From the NCBI RefSeq assembly GCF_002879885.1, contig NZ_PNYA01000005.1, positions 124,001 to 188,000 on the forward strand: 64,000 bases of DNA, read 5' to 3'. Each line of letters begins with the position of its first letter. The stretch's first letter is position 1. A program made the translations under genes and the position numbers. Positions 48,068 to 56,499 of this stretch are shown here, one piece after another. The DNA comes from Trinickia dabaoshanensis (GTDB taxonomy: Bacteria > Pseudomonadota > Gammaproteobacteria > Burkholderiales > Burkholderiaceae). A model generated the notes under the pieces. It was not told where the DNA came from. It saw nothing but the letters and a program-made list of their open reading frames with translations, and did no database searches.

Positions 48068-50290
48068 CTAAGCGTTCAACCGGCCCAGCGCTTGTTTTAC
48101 CGATTCGACGACACTCGTCCAATCGCCCGGCGAGCACTGGATGAACAACCGCGCACCCGGATACCAAGGCGTATCCTCGCGGCCGCGCATCCAGCGCCAT
48201 TCGGGCGGATCGGACAGCAAAATCCAAAGGTCGCGGCCGAGCGCACCCGCCAAGTGAGCCACGGCCGTATCGACCGCGATCACGAGATCGAGCGACGCCA
48301 TCAACGCCGCGGTATCGGCGAAATCGACGAGTTCGTCGTCGAATCGCCTGAGCGGCGCGCGCTCGAGCCACGCCTCGTCTTCGTCGCGCACGGCCTTCTG
48401 CAAGCTGATCCACTCGGCATCGACATCGAACAATGCGGAAAGGGTCTGCAGCGACAGCGACCGGTTGTGATCATTGCGGTGTTCGGGGTTGCCGGACCAG
48501 GCTATGCCGATTCGCAACCGCCGCGGCTCGCCAAGCACTTGCGCCCACTCAGCGACGCGGCGCGGATCGGCATGCAAGTAAGGAATGCGCGGCATTGCGC
48601 GCGTCGGATCGACCCGTAACGCAGACGGCAAACTCAATAGCGGACATTGGTAGTCGAACGGCGGCAACGGCTCGCCGCGCGCGAGCACCTGCGCCGGCCC
48701 ATCTAGCGAAATCATGAGTTCGTGCAACGCCGGGGGCACTTCGAGCAGGACGCGAGCCCCCAGGGCCGCCACGTCATGCGCGAATCGGCAGAATTGCAGC
48801 GTATCGCCGAAACCCTGCTCGGCATGCAATAGGATCGTTTTGCCGGCCAGCGCTTCATCGCCGCGCCACAGCGGCTGTGCGAACGTGCGGTAGTGATGCG
48901 CAAGCGTTGCGTCGCGTAGCCGCCATTCGTACTCCGGCCATCCGCGCGCGAAATCGCCCTGCGCGAGATACAGCGATGCCCGCGCGAAATGCGCCTCGGC
49001 ATAGTCGGGATCGAGGGCAATCGCACGATCGTAGGCAGATAGTGCTTCGCCACGATTGCCCATCTCGTAGTGGAGATTGCCGCGATTGAACCATGTGCTC
49101 GCATGGTCGGGCCGAAGCTGCATGGCGCGATCGAACGAAGCGCGCGCCTGTTCGTAACGATGGAGGTTCTGAAGCACGCTGCCGCGATTCATCCACGCTT
49201 GAGCGAACGATTCGTTCAATGCGAGCGCCGCGTCGTAGCTCGCGAGCGAATCCTCGAAGCGTTTGACGAACCGTAGAGCGGTCCCCTTGTTGCACAGCAC
49301 TTCGGCAGATCGCGGTTCGATGCGTAGCGCCTGCTCGTAACTCGCGAGCGCCGCCTCGTAGCGCTTTAGGTGCAGCAACGCATTGCCGCGACACGCCAAC
49401 GCGCGCGCATGCCGTGGATCGATCGATAGAACGCGCTCGCAGCGTGCCATCGCCTCTTCGTTTCGGACAAGGCGCTCCAGCACCACCGCGCTGTGGTAGA
49501 CCGCCTCGACAAACATGGGATCGATCGCGATCGCTTCGTTGAACGCAGCCAACGCTTCGGCCTCGCGCCCGAGTTCGACCAGCGCTTGTCCTCTCGCCGA
49601 ATGCATGGCCGCATTGCCCGGACGGATCGCGATCGCGCGATCGAACGAGTGCAACGCTTGCGCCGCTTCATCCAGCTCGCGCAAGGCGAGACCTCGGTTG
49701 AACCACGACTCGAACGAACGAGGATCGACGACGAGTGCGCGATCGTACGTATCGAGCGCCTCGCGATGCCGCCCGAGCGCACGCAACGCACTGCCGCGAT
49801 TGCAAAGCGCATCCAAGACCAGCGGAGAGGCGGCGAGCACCCGGTCGAACGATTCGAGCGCACGCGCATAGTGTCTGAGCGCTAGGAACGTGTTGCCCTG
49901 GCGCACGAGCGTTTGCACATCGCCGGGCTCGAGCCGAAGCGCGGCTTCGAATTGTTCGATCGCTTCGCCGCCTTGGCCGTGATCCGACAGCATCGCGCCA
50001 AGGTCCGAGTGAATACGCGCCGATGGCGCCAATTGCACGGCACGGCGCAACAGCGATTGTGCATGCTCGAAAGCGCCCTTCTGGTAGCGCAAAACACCAT
50101 ACAGGTGGATCGCTTGAGCGTCGTCCGGACTCTGCACCAATACCGCTTCGTACTCGCGCTCGGCTTCATCGAGCCGTCCCGCAGCGTGCCAGTCGCGTGC
50201 GCGCAGCAGCTTGGCCCCGGGCGCGCGCTTGCCTTCCGGCTCGGAGACTTGCGTATCCGCTCGCTTGTCGGCTGAGAATTCGACGTCCAT
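48068..50290 (-). CDS. TPR-containing glycosyltransferase, first paralog
   Basis: A 740-residue paralog. I choose the ATG at 50290 because AGAGG lies 6-7 bases upstream; in-frame ATGs at 50326 and 50398 lack a site. The TPR array covers about residues 30-440 (for example PDDAQAIHLYGVLRYQKGAFEHAQ, PDHASTWFNRGNLHYEMGNRGEALSAYDRAIALDPDY). The GT-B module follows (LHAEQGFGDTLQFCRFAHDV, RIGIAWSGNPEHRNDHNRS, DLVIAVDTAVAHLAGALGRDLWILL). First gene of the unit that runs through the other two transferases toward the haemagglutinin. A candidate Pho box lies 102-119 bases upstream. Confidence 0.85.
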   Translation of the reverse strand: MDVEFSADKRADTQVSEPEGKRAPGAKLLRARDWHAAGRLDEAEREYEAVLVQSPDDAQAIHLYGVLRYQKGAFEHAQSLLRRAVQLAPSARIHSDLGAMLSDHGQGGEAIEQFEAALRLEPGDVQTLVRQGNTFLALRHYARALESFDRVLAASPLVLDALCNRGSALRALGRHREALDTYDRALVVDPRSFESWFNRGLALRELDEAAQALHSFDRAIAIRPGNAAMHSARGQALVELGREAEALAAFNEAIAIDPMFVEAVYHSAVVLERLVRNEEAMARCERVLSIDPRHARALACRGNALLHLKRYEAALASYEQALRIEPRSAEVLCNKGTALRFVKRFEDSLASYDAALALNESFAQAWMNRGSVLQNLHRYEQARASFDRAMQLRPDHASTWFNRGNLHYEMGNRGEALSAYDRAIALDPDYAEAHFARASLYLAQGDFARGWPEYEWRLRDATLAHHYRTFAQPLWRGDEALAGKTILLHAEQGFGDTLQFCRFAHDVAALGARVLLEVPPALHELMISLDGPAQVLARGEPLPPFDYQCPLLSLPSALRVDPTRAMPRIPYLHADPRRVAEWAQVLGEPRRLRIGIAWSGNPEHRNDHNRSLSLQTLSALFDVDAEWISLQKAVRDEDEAWLERAPLRRFDDELVDFADTAALMASLDLVIAVDTAVAHLAGALGRDLWILLSDPPEWRWMRGREDTPWYPGARLFIQCSPGDWTSVVESVKQALGRLNA

Positions 50291-50391
50291 GTCCGCCTCT
50301 TCTTCATTGTGTTCGGCCGACTGCATCCGCCGCGTAGGAATCGAACGATCGCCCGTAGCATCGGCCCTCGGGGCGAGACTACGGGTGCGCG

Positions 50392-50409
50392 ATAACAAAT
50401 GTATGACGA
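50392..50409 (-). promoter_or_regulatory. Candidate Pho box upstream of the glycosyltransferase-haemagglutinin operon
   Basis: On the minus strand the site is TCGTCAT-ACAT-TTGTTAT, matching CTGTCAT twice at 10 of 14 positions, with the AT-rich 4-base spacer expected of a PhoB site. It would control the three glycosyltransferases and the downstream TpsA. Confidence 0.45.
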
Positions 50410-50495
50410 AAGGTACGCATCATTTTGGGGATGACGACAAGGACTTCCGCGCGCACCGTCTCTATACCGACCGGTACGAACATCGAATCCAATCG

Positions 50496-51158
50496 CTATT
50501 GCCCGATCGGGATCGTGCGGACGAACTCGACGGGCGGGGTACCGACGCTCACCGAAAAACGAATGCCGCGGGGCAGCGGCATGCCGCGCGCCGTCACGGT
50601 GCCTATGCCGTGTTGCGCGAGAAACTGCGCGTAGGCCGCCTCGACGGCCGCTTGGCTCGATGTCCATCCACTCGGCGCGATCCAAATGGAAAGCTGCATG
50701 CTGGTGGCTCGATCGCTGGCCACCACCCCCGGGAATTCATTGACATGGTGAAGCGCTTGCTCCAGGTCGATCAGCGAGTCGATCGGCGGCGACGCACTTC
50801 TTTCGAGCGCATGCCCTTGGAGCGTATACCGAACGACTTGCACCTCCGACTGTCCGGCGTCGACGCCAAGATGCCGGATCAGCACCAATTCGTTCGGCCG
50901 CATGCGAAGCGGCGGCCCGAACACCTCGTCGGCCGAGACGATGTTCAACAGGTCGTATTGCAGTTGAGAGAAATATCGGCCGAGCAGCCGCGTTTCGCTG
51001 AGATTTCGCGTAATGTCGTCGCGGCCCCGGATCGTGGAATCGAGGCCGCGCCAGGAAAGCAGCGCGATCACGGCCAGCAACGCGATCGCCACGAGCATTT
51101 CGATCAGCGTGAACCCTGGCATGCCTGAACGGCCGAGCGCGTTAGTGTCTCGCTTCAT
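50496..51158 (-). CDS. gspJ: Type II secretion minor pseudopilin GspJ
   Basis: A 220-residue prepilin with a short leader, cleavage after Gly (MPG-FTLIEMLVAIALLAVIALLSWRGLDS) and Glu at mature position 5. The body has the GspJ pattern (GRYFSQLQYDLLNIVSADEVFGPPLRMRPNELVLIRH and VVRYTLQGHALERSASPP). It overlaps the end of gspI by 17 bases, so the two are translationally coupled. Part of the pseudopilus tip with GspI and GspK. Confidence 0.9.
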   Translation of the reverse strand: MKRDTNALGRSGMPGFTLIEMLVAIALLAVIALLSWRGLDSTIRGRDDITRNLSETRLLGRYFSQLQYDLLNIVSADEVFGPPLRMRPNELVLIRHLGVDAGQSEVQVVRYTLQGHALERSASPPIDSLIDLEQALHHVNEFPGVVASDRATSMQLSIWIAPSGWTSSQAAVEAAYAQFLAQHGIGTVTARGMPLPRGIRFSVSVGTPPVEFVRTIPIGQ

Positions 51159-51606
51159 CTTGAACGACCGTCACGAGTTCGGCGAGCACGCTGCGGCTCG
51201 AGGCCGAGGGATAAACCGACACCGATACTTGACGAACCAAGGGGCTTTCGAGTGCGGTGACGGCCTGCCTGCAGACGAAACGATAGGCGCCCTGCGGGCA
51301 ATCGAACGTGCTGCGGCCAAGCGCGGGCCACGCCGACGCAATACGCAACGTGCTCAGCGCATTGTCCGCGCTCCATAAGGCAAGCAAGCGCGCTCGCGCG
51401 AGTTCGGTGTCGTTCGCCAGCGCCCCCACGGATCGAAGCACGGCGCCGAGTGCAATCGCGACGATGGCGAGCGCGACGAGTACTTCGATCAACGTGAACC
51501 CGCGTACGCGCGCGGTGCCGTTCGACGGAATACGGCCTCGCGCGCGGCATGGCCACGATGCCCGAGGCTTCGCGGTCATCGGCGTCAAACGGCTTTCGAC
51601 TGTCAT
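51142..51606 (-). CDS. gspI: Type II secretion minor pseudopilin GspI
   Basis: A 154-residue prepilin. The ATG at 51606 has GGGAGG 5 bases upstream. The leader is unusually long (about 35 residues, Arg-rich) before cleavage at RVRG-FTLIEVLVALAIVAIALGAVLRSVGA. The C-terminal half has the GspI pair of Cys (STFDCPQGAYRFVCRQAV). Shorter in-frame starts would give a more usual leader, but their ribosome-binding sites are weaker. Upstream lies a Pho-box-like repeat. Confidence 0.85.
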   Translation of the reverse strand: MTVESRLTPMTAKPRASWPCRARGRIPSNGTARVRGFTLIEVLVALAIVAIALGAVLRSVGALANDTELARARLLALWSADNALSTLRIASAWPALGRSTFDCPQGAYRFVCRQAVTALESPLVRQVSVSVYPSASSRSVLAELVTVVQDEARH

Positions 51607-51664
51607 GGCACCTCCCCGCTTTCCGATGACGATCGGTCGATCGCCGTCACCCTAATGGCGGGCC

Positions 51665-51682
51665 ATGGCAAACGCGTGACGA
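51665..51682 (-). promoter_or_regulatory. Candidate Pho box upstream of gspI-gspJ
   Basis: On the minus strand the site is TCGTCAC-GCGT-TTGCCAT, 10 of 14 matches to a CTGTCAT tandem with a 4-base spacer, 59 bases before the gspI start. The match is moderate and could be chance on its own. Confidence 0.35.
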
Positions 51683-51705
51683 ATGGTGCGCAGCATTAGG
51701 CGCAA

Positions 51706-52860
51706 TCAGCCGATACCCAACGGATTCGATATCTTCAGCCGCCACGCGCCGCTCGCTTGCCGCTGCATCACTTGCGTGGCCGTGCCTGTTTCCGTTGCAC
51801 GTCCGCCATCGGGCAGCGTCAGCGATAGCACCCAATCCATCACGACCAGAGCGATATCGCCGCTCACGACCGAACGTCGGACGGTGTTGCGGATATGCGG
51901 CTTCATCGACAGCAGCTTGCGGAAGCGATCGCGCAAGGCGTCGGCGTCTCCAGCCACGATCTCGCCGTCCGTCATGCGCATCGTCGCTCCGTCGGCGAAC
52001 AACGAGAGCACGCCGTCGAGGTCGCCCGCATTGAACGCGGCATCGAATGCGGCCGGCACGGCAACGGGTGTCGTTTCGCCGGCCGCCAGTGCTTGCACGA
52101 AGCGATCGATCGACGACGCCAGGGCGGACGGCGCCTCGAGCGGCGAGAGGTGGCCCACTCCGGGCAACACTTGCATTTGGCCGTGTGCAAGGTAAGGCAG
52201 CAGCGCGCTGCGCAGCGTATCGGGGGTATCGACACGGTCGTGCTCCCCTGCGATCACGAGCACCGGCACATCGATGTTCTTGACGGACTCGGAAATGTCC
52301 TCGCGCATCGCGGACTGCGGCCATGCCGCCTTCGCCTGGGGCGCGCCGCGCAGACTGTCTTGGATAACCTGTTCGCGTAACGCCGAAGCGAGGGGCCCGG
52401 CGGTCAGCACGTTGTCGAGGACGGCTTCGATGGATTCCCGGGAATCGTAGGCGTGCGCCATGGCGGCGCGCTGGTCGTTGCCGATGGCCATCGGCAATGG
52501 CGGAGAAGGCGCGACCAGCACGACGCCCGCTAGGCCCTGTGGCCGGCGCGCGGCGACGCATTGCGCCACCTTGCCGCCCATCGAGTGGCCGACGAGGACA
52601 TAGCGCGACAAGCCGAGCGCGGCGATGACGGCTTGCGCGTCGTCGGCCAGATCGCCGATCGCGTAGCCCTGCGCCGGGGCCTGCGATTCTCCCCACCCGC
52701 GGTGGTCATAGGCAACGGCTCGGTAGCGGCTCGATAGTTCGTCGATCACAAGCCGCCAAGTGCGCGAAGAACCGCCCCAATAGTGCAAAAAAACGAGTGC
52801 CGGTTCGCCGTCGCCCGTATCGCGCACGTGAATTCGCACGCCGTTCGATTCGATGTTCAT
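51706..52860 (-). CDS. Alpha/beta hydrolase fused to a SnoaL-like (NTF2-fold) domain
   Basis: A 384-residue protein from the ATG at 52860 (GGAG about 8 bases upstream). Residues 1-255 are an alpha/beta hydrolase with oxyanion region FLHYWGGSSRTW, nucleophile elbow GHSMGG, an acid near VIAGEHDRVD and catalytic His in PGVGHLSPLEAP. Residues about 270-384 are a separate NTF2-fold/SnoaL domain (FDAAFNAGDLDGVLSLFADGATMRMTDGEIVAGDADALRDRF, VVMDWVLSLTLPDG, VMQRQASGAWRLKISNP). Either domain is common alone. The substrate is unknown. Divergent from murI. Confidence 0.88.
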   Translation of the reverse strand: MNIESNGVRIHVRDTGDGEPALVFLHYWGGSSRTWRLVIDELSSRYRAVAYDHRGWGESQAPAQGYAIGDLADDAQAVIAALGLSRYVLVGHSMGGKVAQCVAARRPQGLAGVVLVAPSPPLPMAIGNDQRAAMAHAYDSRESIEAVLDNVLTAGPLASALREQVIQDSLRGAPQAKAAWPQSAMREDISESVKNIDVPVLVIAGEHDRVDTPDTLRSALLPYLAHGQMQVLPGVGHLSPLEAPSALASSIDRFVQALAAGETTPVAVPAAFDAAFNAGDLDGVLSLFADGATMRMTDGEIVAGDADALRDRFRKLLSMKPHIRNTVRRSVVSGDIALVVMDWVLSLTLPDGGRATETGTATQVMQRQASGAWRLKISNPLGIG

Positions 52861-53090
52861 GTCGCTACTCCGCAATGAGGTTGCCGGTCGGCAGCCTGTT
52901 GCCGCTACCGGATTGGCACCCATGTTAAGGATGCATGCGGGAGTCGATAATCCCCCGTTCATGAGCGTCAGTCGATCATGAAACGATCGAATCGTTCATC
53001 GACTGGCCCAGCGCTCGATTCCGGCCGCTTCTGTGTATCATTGCTGCCGGCGCGCTAGCCTCGACGCGCGCTTCTTTCCTTGGAACGCAC

Positions 53091-53942
53091 ATGACGACCC
53101 ACGATGCGCCGATCGGCGTTTTCGACTCCGGGCTTGGCGGCCTTTCCGTCCTCGATGCGATGCGCGCGAGGTTGCCGAGTGAATCGATGGTCTATATCGC
53201 CGATTCCGGCCACGCGCCCTACGGCGAAAAGACCGACGCGTTCATCCGTCAGCGCAGCAAGGCCATCGCCGATTGGTTCGTCGCGCGCGGCGCGAAGATC
53301 ATCGTCGTCGCGTGCAATACCGCGACGACCCACGCGATCCGCTATCTACGCGATACGCTGTCGATTCCGATCGTCGGGGTAGAGCCCGGGATCAAGCCGG
53401 CCGCGCTTGCAACCGCAAGCGGCGTGGTGGGCGTACTCGCCACGGCGGCGACGCTGCGCAGCGACCGCCTCAAGACGCTCATTGCCGAGCACGAAACGCG
53501 ATGCCGTTTCGTTTGCCAGGCCGGACACGGGCTCGTCGAGCAAATCGAACAAGGCAATCTGAACGGTGCCGTCATCGACGATTTGCTCACGCGCTATCTC
53601 ACGCCGATGGCGCAGGCCGGCGCCGATACGGTCATTCTCGGATCAACGCATTTCGCGCTACTGGCACCGGCGATCCGCCGCCTGTTCGGCGAGCGCTTCG
53701 CGCTGATCGAGACCGGCACGGCCGTCGCGCGCCGAGTGGATGCGTTGTTGGCCGAGCATGGGCTTGCCGCGCAGGTCCACCCTGGCTCCGGCGGGCGCAC
53801 CGAATTCTTTTCCACGGCCGGCACGGCTCGCCAGCGCGAGGCGCTGCTTGCCGTGGTTGCCGGACTATCGACGACGACCGGCGCACCATGGCCGGTCTCG
53901 TACGTCGAGATCGCGCACGCGTTGACCGAACCGCAGCACTAG
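53091..53942 (+). CDS. murI: Glutamate racemase with Ser replacing the second catalytic Cys
   Basis: A 283-residue Asp/Glu racemase-superfamily protein of usual MurI length. It has the N-terminal GVFDSGLGGLSVL, PYGEK and first catalytic motif VVACNTATT (Cys75). The second motif, normally GCTH followed by Phe or Tyr, reads LGSTHFALL: position 185 is Ser (codon TCA at 53643-53645) while His187 is kept. MurI makes D-glutamate for peptidoglycan using the two Cys thiols on opposite faces of the substrate, so activity in at least one direction should be impaired. The rest looks intact. It may be a paralog with altered chemistry; another murI may exist elsewhere. Confidence 0.9.
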   Translation: MTTHDAPIGVFDSGLGGLSVLDAMRARLPSESMVYIADSGHAPYGEKTDAFIRQRSKAIADWFVARGAKIIVVACNTATTHAIRYLRDTLSIPIVGVEPGIKPAALATASGVVGVLATAATLRSDRLKTLIAEHETRCRFVCQAGHGLVEQIEQGNLNGAVIDDLLTRYLTPMAQAGADTVILGSTHFALLAPAIRRLFGERFALIETGTAVARRVDALLAEHGLAAQVHPGSGGRTEFFSTAGTARQREALLAVVAGLSTTTGAPWPVSYVEIAHALTEPQH

Positions 53943-53972
53943 CGCATCCAACCGGTAAGAACGGCCCGCCGC

Positions 53973-54542
53973 TCAATGTGCTCCCGCCTCGACGGCGATG
54001 ACGCCTGGCTCATCGCTCGCCAGCAGCAATTGAGGCACCTGCGAGAACGTCCATCCGGCACCGCCGTCCGTACGGTCGAAGACCCACACCACATCGAACC
54101 GATGTTCGGGCCAATGACGCGGATAGGGCCCATTCGGAAAAATCGCCGCCGCGATGTTGGGAATGTTCTGGTGCTCCCAGGCAACGAGCACGACGCCGCC
54201 CGCCGTCATGGCCGCGTTCGCCAGCTTCTCCTCGTCTCCTTTCAGATACCGCGTATCGGTTTCGATCCCAAGCTTGGCCGCAAGCGGAGCGATCGTGTGC
54301 TCGGGCCTCAAGCTCTCGCTGTGCTTGCCGACGCCGGCGGCGAATAGATGCTGCGGCGTAGCCAGCCCCGTGCGGCACCCCTTACCGGCGGGCGGATCGA
54401 ACAGACCGATCAGTGCACCGGCGCGCTGCCAGCCTTGTACGATTAGGTCCTCGGCATTGGCCTTGCCGTCAGGCTCTACGCCTTGCGCATCATCGACGGG
54501 CTTCTCCGCATGGCGGATCAACATGATTTTCGTGGTGGACAT
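53973..54542 (-). CDS. Histidine phosphatase superfamily protein
   Basis: A 189-residue protein from the ATG at 54542 (GAGGAAGGGG upstream; the longer ORF to 54665 would overlap the PLD-like gene). The phosphohistidine motif appears as MLIRHAEKP instead of RHGE, a common variant in bacterial branch-1 members, and a second His is in VLVAWEHQNIPNI. It is 56 bases downstream of the PLD-like gene, so the two may act on the same phosphoester class. Convergent with murI. Confidence 0.82.
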   Translation of the reverse strand: MSTTKIMLIRHAEKPVDDAQGVEPDGKANAEDLIVQGWQRAGALIGLFDPPAGKGCRTGLATPQHLFAAGVGKHSESLRPEHTIAPLAAKLGIETDTRYLKGDEEKLANAAMTAGGVVLVAWEHQNIPNIAAAIFPNGPYPRHWPEHRFDVVWVFDRTDGGAGWTFSQVPQLLLASDEPGVIAVEAGAH

Positions 54543-54598
54543 GGCCCCTTCCTCTATCGTCAATGAATCGATCGGGAGCGCGCGATCCGCTGCACCGC

Positions 54599-56323
54599 TC
54601 ATCGGCTGAAGAGCTTGCGCTCCTTTTCGCGGATGTCGCCCGCCGTGTAGTATCGCGCCCACCACTTTTCTTCGTCGATTTTTAAACGCAGCGGTTGCCC
54701 GCTGCTTCCCGCCTTCTTCAAGGCGGCCGCAAAAGCGTAATGATCGACGAGCCGGATACCCTCGATCGCGAACGCGGTGGCGATCGAACGGTCGTAGATC
54801 GCCACGAGGTTGTCGCCGTTCGCGCTTTCGCCGCCTTCGGCGAGATTCGACGACCCGCCGAAGACGACCGGGTTCGTGCCGTTGAAATCGACGACGACGA
54901 ACTTGTGATGGACGATATGCGCCGCCGGGCCCTTCACTTCCCGCTCCGTCGAAAACGGCGGCGGAAACGTTTCGGGGTTCGCCTTGGAATAGACGAGCTC
55001 GCCGCCTTTCGACGTAGGCGTATAAACCGTGGTGCCATCGATAGTATCGTCCGCCGGCTCGACGGAATCGGAAATTCCGTACGAAAACACATTGCGGTCG
55101 GCATGAAGCCCAGACAGTGCCTTTAGCACCTGGCCCGAGCCATTCAAATCCATCACCGCGAAAATCACCGAACTATCGGCCCCCTGGATCGCCTTCAACA
55201 CGCGCTGCAAGCCCACTTGCGGATCGCGGTGCGGCGCGAACGAAACGACGATGGGCGGCATGCCGGGCCGGTCGATCGGAAATTCATGCAACGAAACGGC
55301 TTCCTTCTCGAAATCCGGCGCCCGCAACTCGTCCTTCATCGCCGTCTCGAACACCGCCTCGTATTGACCGGCCACCACCGGGTCGTCGAAAACGATCACG
55401 TGGTTCGCATTCACGTAAAGCCCCGTGATCGAATAATTCGTCGATCCGGTCAGTACCTTTTGCGCCACGCCATCGACGCGTTTGATCAGCACCTTGTTAT
55501 GCTGATAGCGCTTGAATTTGCCTCGCTTAAAAGCGCTACGCGTTGCCTCGGTGGCGGCCGATTGAATATCCGCGAACGCCTGAGCGGCGGCGGTACCCGA
55601 TGCATGGAGCGTCGCGTCGTCAGCCAGCAATCGAAGCTTGCCCATGCTCGCAAGGTCGATCAATGCCGTAATGATCGCGGGTTCGTTCAGGTCATAGACG
55701 AATGCATCGACGGTAGCGCGTGGGTCCTCATAGCACTCCGTCAGGAAACGCTCGATCGCCGTGCGCGCATGCCCACCGAGCCAAGCCCATTGCGCTTCGT
55801 ACGGTTTCCAATCGAAATGCCATTGGCCGGCCGGGACGCTGGGCTCGTAAGACTTATTGCCGAACTCGTCGGCGTAAGCCTGCGACGAGAGATAGCCGCG
55901 CGTGAACGCGATTTCGATCCCGCCCGCAACGAATGGACCCACGTCTACCGTGACCTGCACGGTTTGATCGTTTTCAAGCTCATGCGGCTTGCCTTGCACG
56001 AAGCGCTTGACCACCACTTCGTAGCAGAGCGCACCCTGCGCTTGGCTGCCGGGAAAATCGAGCCACCAAAATTTTTGGAACGGCGCGGTGTCGGACGGGA
56101 AGAACTTCCCGGTTCCGTGCGTGTAATCGCCCTCGAACGACAGGCGATTGCCGAGCCAGGTCCATGCTCCGCCATCGGCGCGCTTTCGCCGGATCGCGAA
56201 ACCCGCGAGCCGATCGGTGAGGTGATCCGCCAAATCGAAAGCGAGCATCGCGCAGCAGTCGCCCGAATAGGCTTTGACGGTAAAGCCGCGCGACGAAGCC
56301 GTCGCGCTGAAAACGTTGCTCAT
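54599..56323 (-). CDS. Phospholipase D-like phosphodiesterase
   Basis: A 574-residue protein from the ATG at 56323 (GAGGG upstream). Two HKD-type half-sites make one active site: YQHNKVLIKRVDG followed by LTGSTNYSITG in the middle, and VHHKFVVVDFNGTNPVVFGGSSNLAEGG near the C-terminus. The first has a non-standard Lys-Asp spacing. The N-terminal ~200 residues form a separate beta-rich region (GFAIRRKRADGGAWTWLGNRL) that I do not recognise. No signal peptide is visible. Substrates could be phospholipids or nucleic acids. Upstream of the histidine phosphatase in the same unit. Confidence 0.85.
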   Translation of the reverse strand: MSNVFSATASSRGFTVKAYSGDCCAMLAFDLADHLTDRLAGFAIRRKRADGGAWTWLGNRLSFEGDYTHGTGKFFPSDTAPFQKFWWLDFPGSQAQGALCYEVVVKRFVQGKPHELENDQTVQVTVDVGPFVAGGIEIAFTRGYLSSQAYADEFGNKSYEPSVPAGQWHFDWKPYEAQWAWLGGHARTAIERFLTECYEDPRATVDAFVYDLNEPAIITALIDLASMGKLRLLADDATLHASGTAAAQAFADIQSAATEATRSAFKRGKFKRYQHNKVLIKRVDGVAQKVLTGSTNYSITGLYVNANHVIVFDDPVVAGQYEAVFETAMKDELRAPDFEKEAVSLHEFPIDRPGMPPIVVSFAPHRDPQVGLQRVLKAIQGADSSVIFAVMDLNGSGQVLKALSGLHADRNVFSYGISDSVEPADDTIDGTTVYTPTSKGGELVYSKANPETFPPPFSTEREVKGPAAHIVHHKFVVVDFNGTNPVVFGGSSNLAEGGESANGDNLVAIYDRSIATAFAIEGIRLVDHYAFAAALKKAGSSGQPLRLKIDEEKWWARYYTAGDIREKERKLFSR

Positions 56324-56446
56324 TGCGCCCTCGCTCGTTTTATCGATCGACAAACCGAATGCAACGTCCGTGCACGGACTCGGTGAAGCGAGGATAGATC
56401 AACTCGATGGCGGCGAGCGTGAACCTTTGATAACAGATATAAAAAA

Positions 56447-56474
56447 GGCGATACCGGCCGAAACCGGTATCGCC
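56447..56474 (-). terminator. Rho-independent terminator after the DUF2334 gene
   Basis: Perfect 11-base stem (GGCGATACCGG/CCGGTATCGCC) with a 6-base loop; on the minus strand it is followed by six T residues (plus-strand A-run 56441-56446). It starts 26 bases after the stop at 56500. Confidence 0.93.
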
Positions 56475-56499
56475 GCATCGTTGCTGCTTTTTCAGTCGC

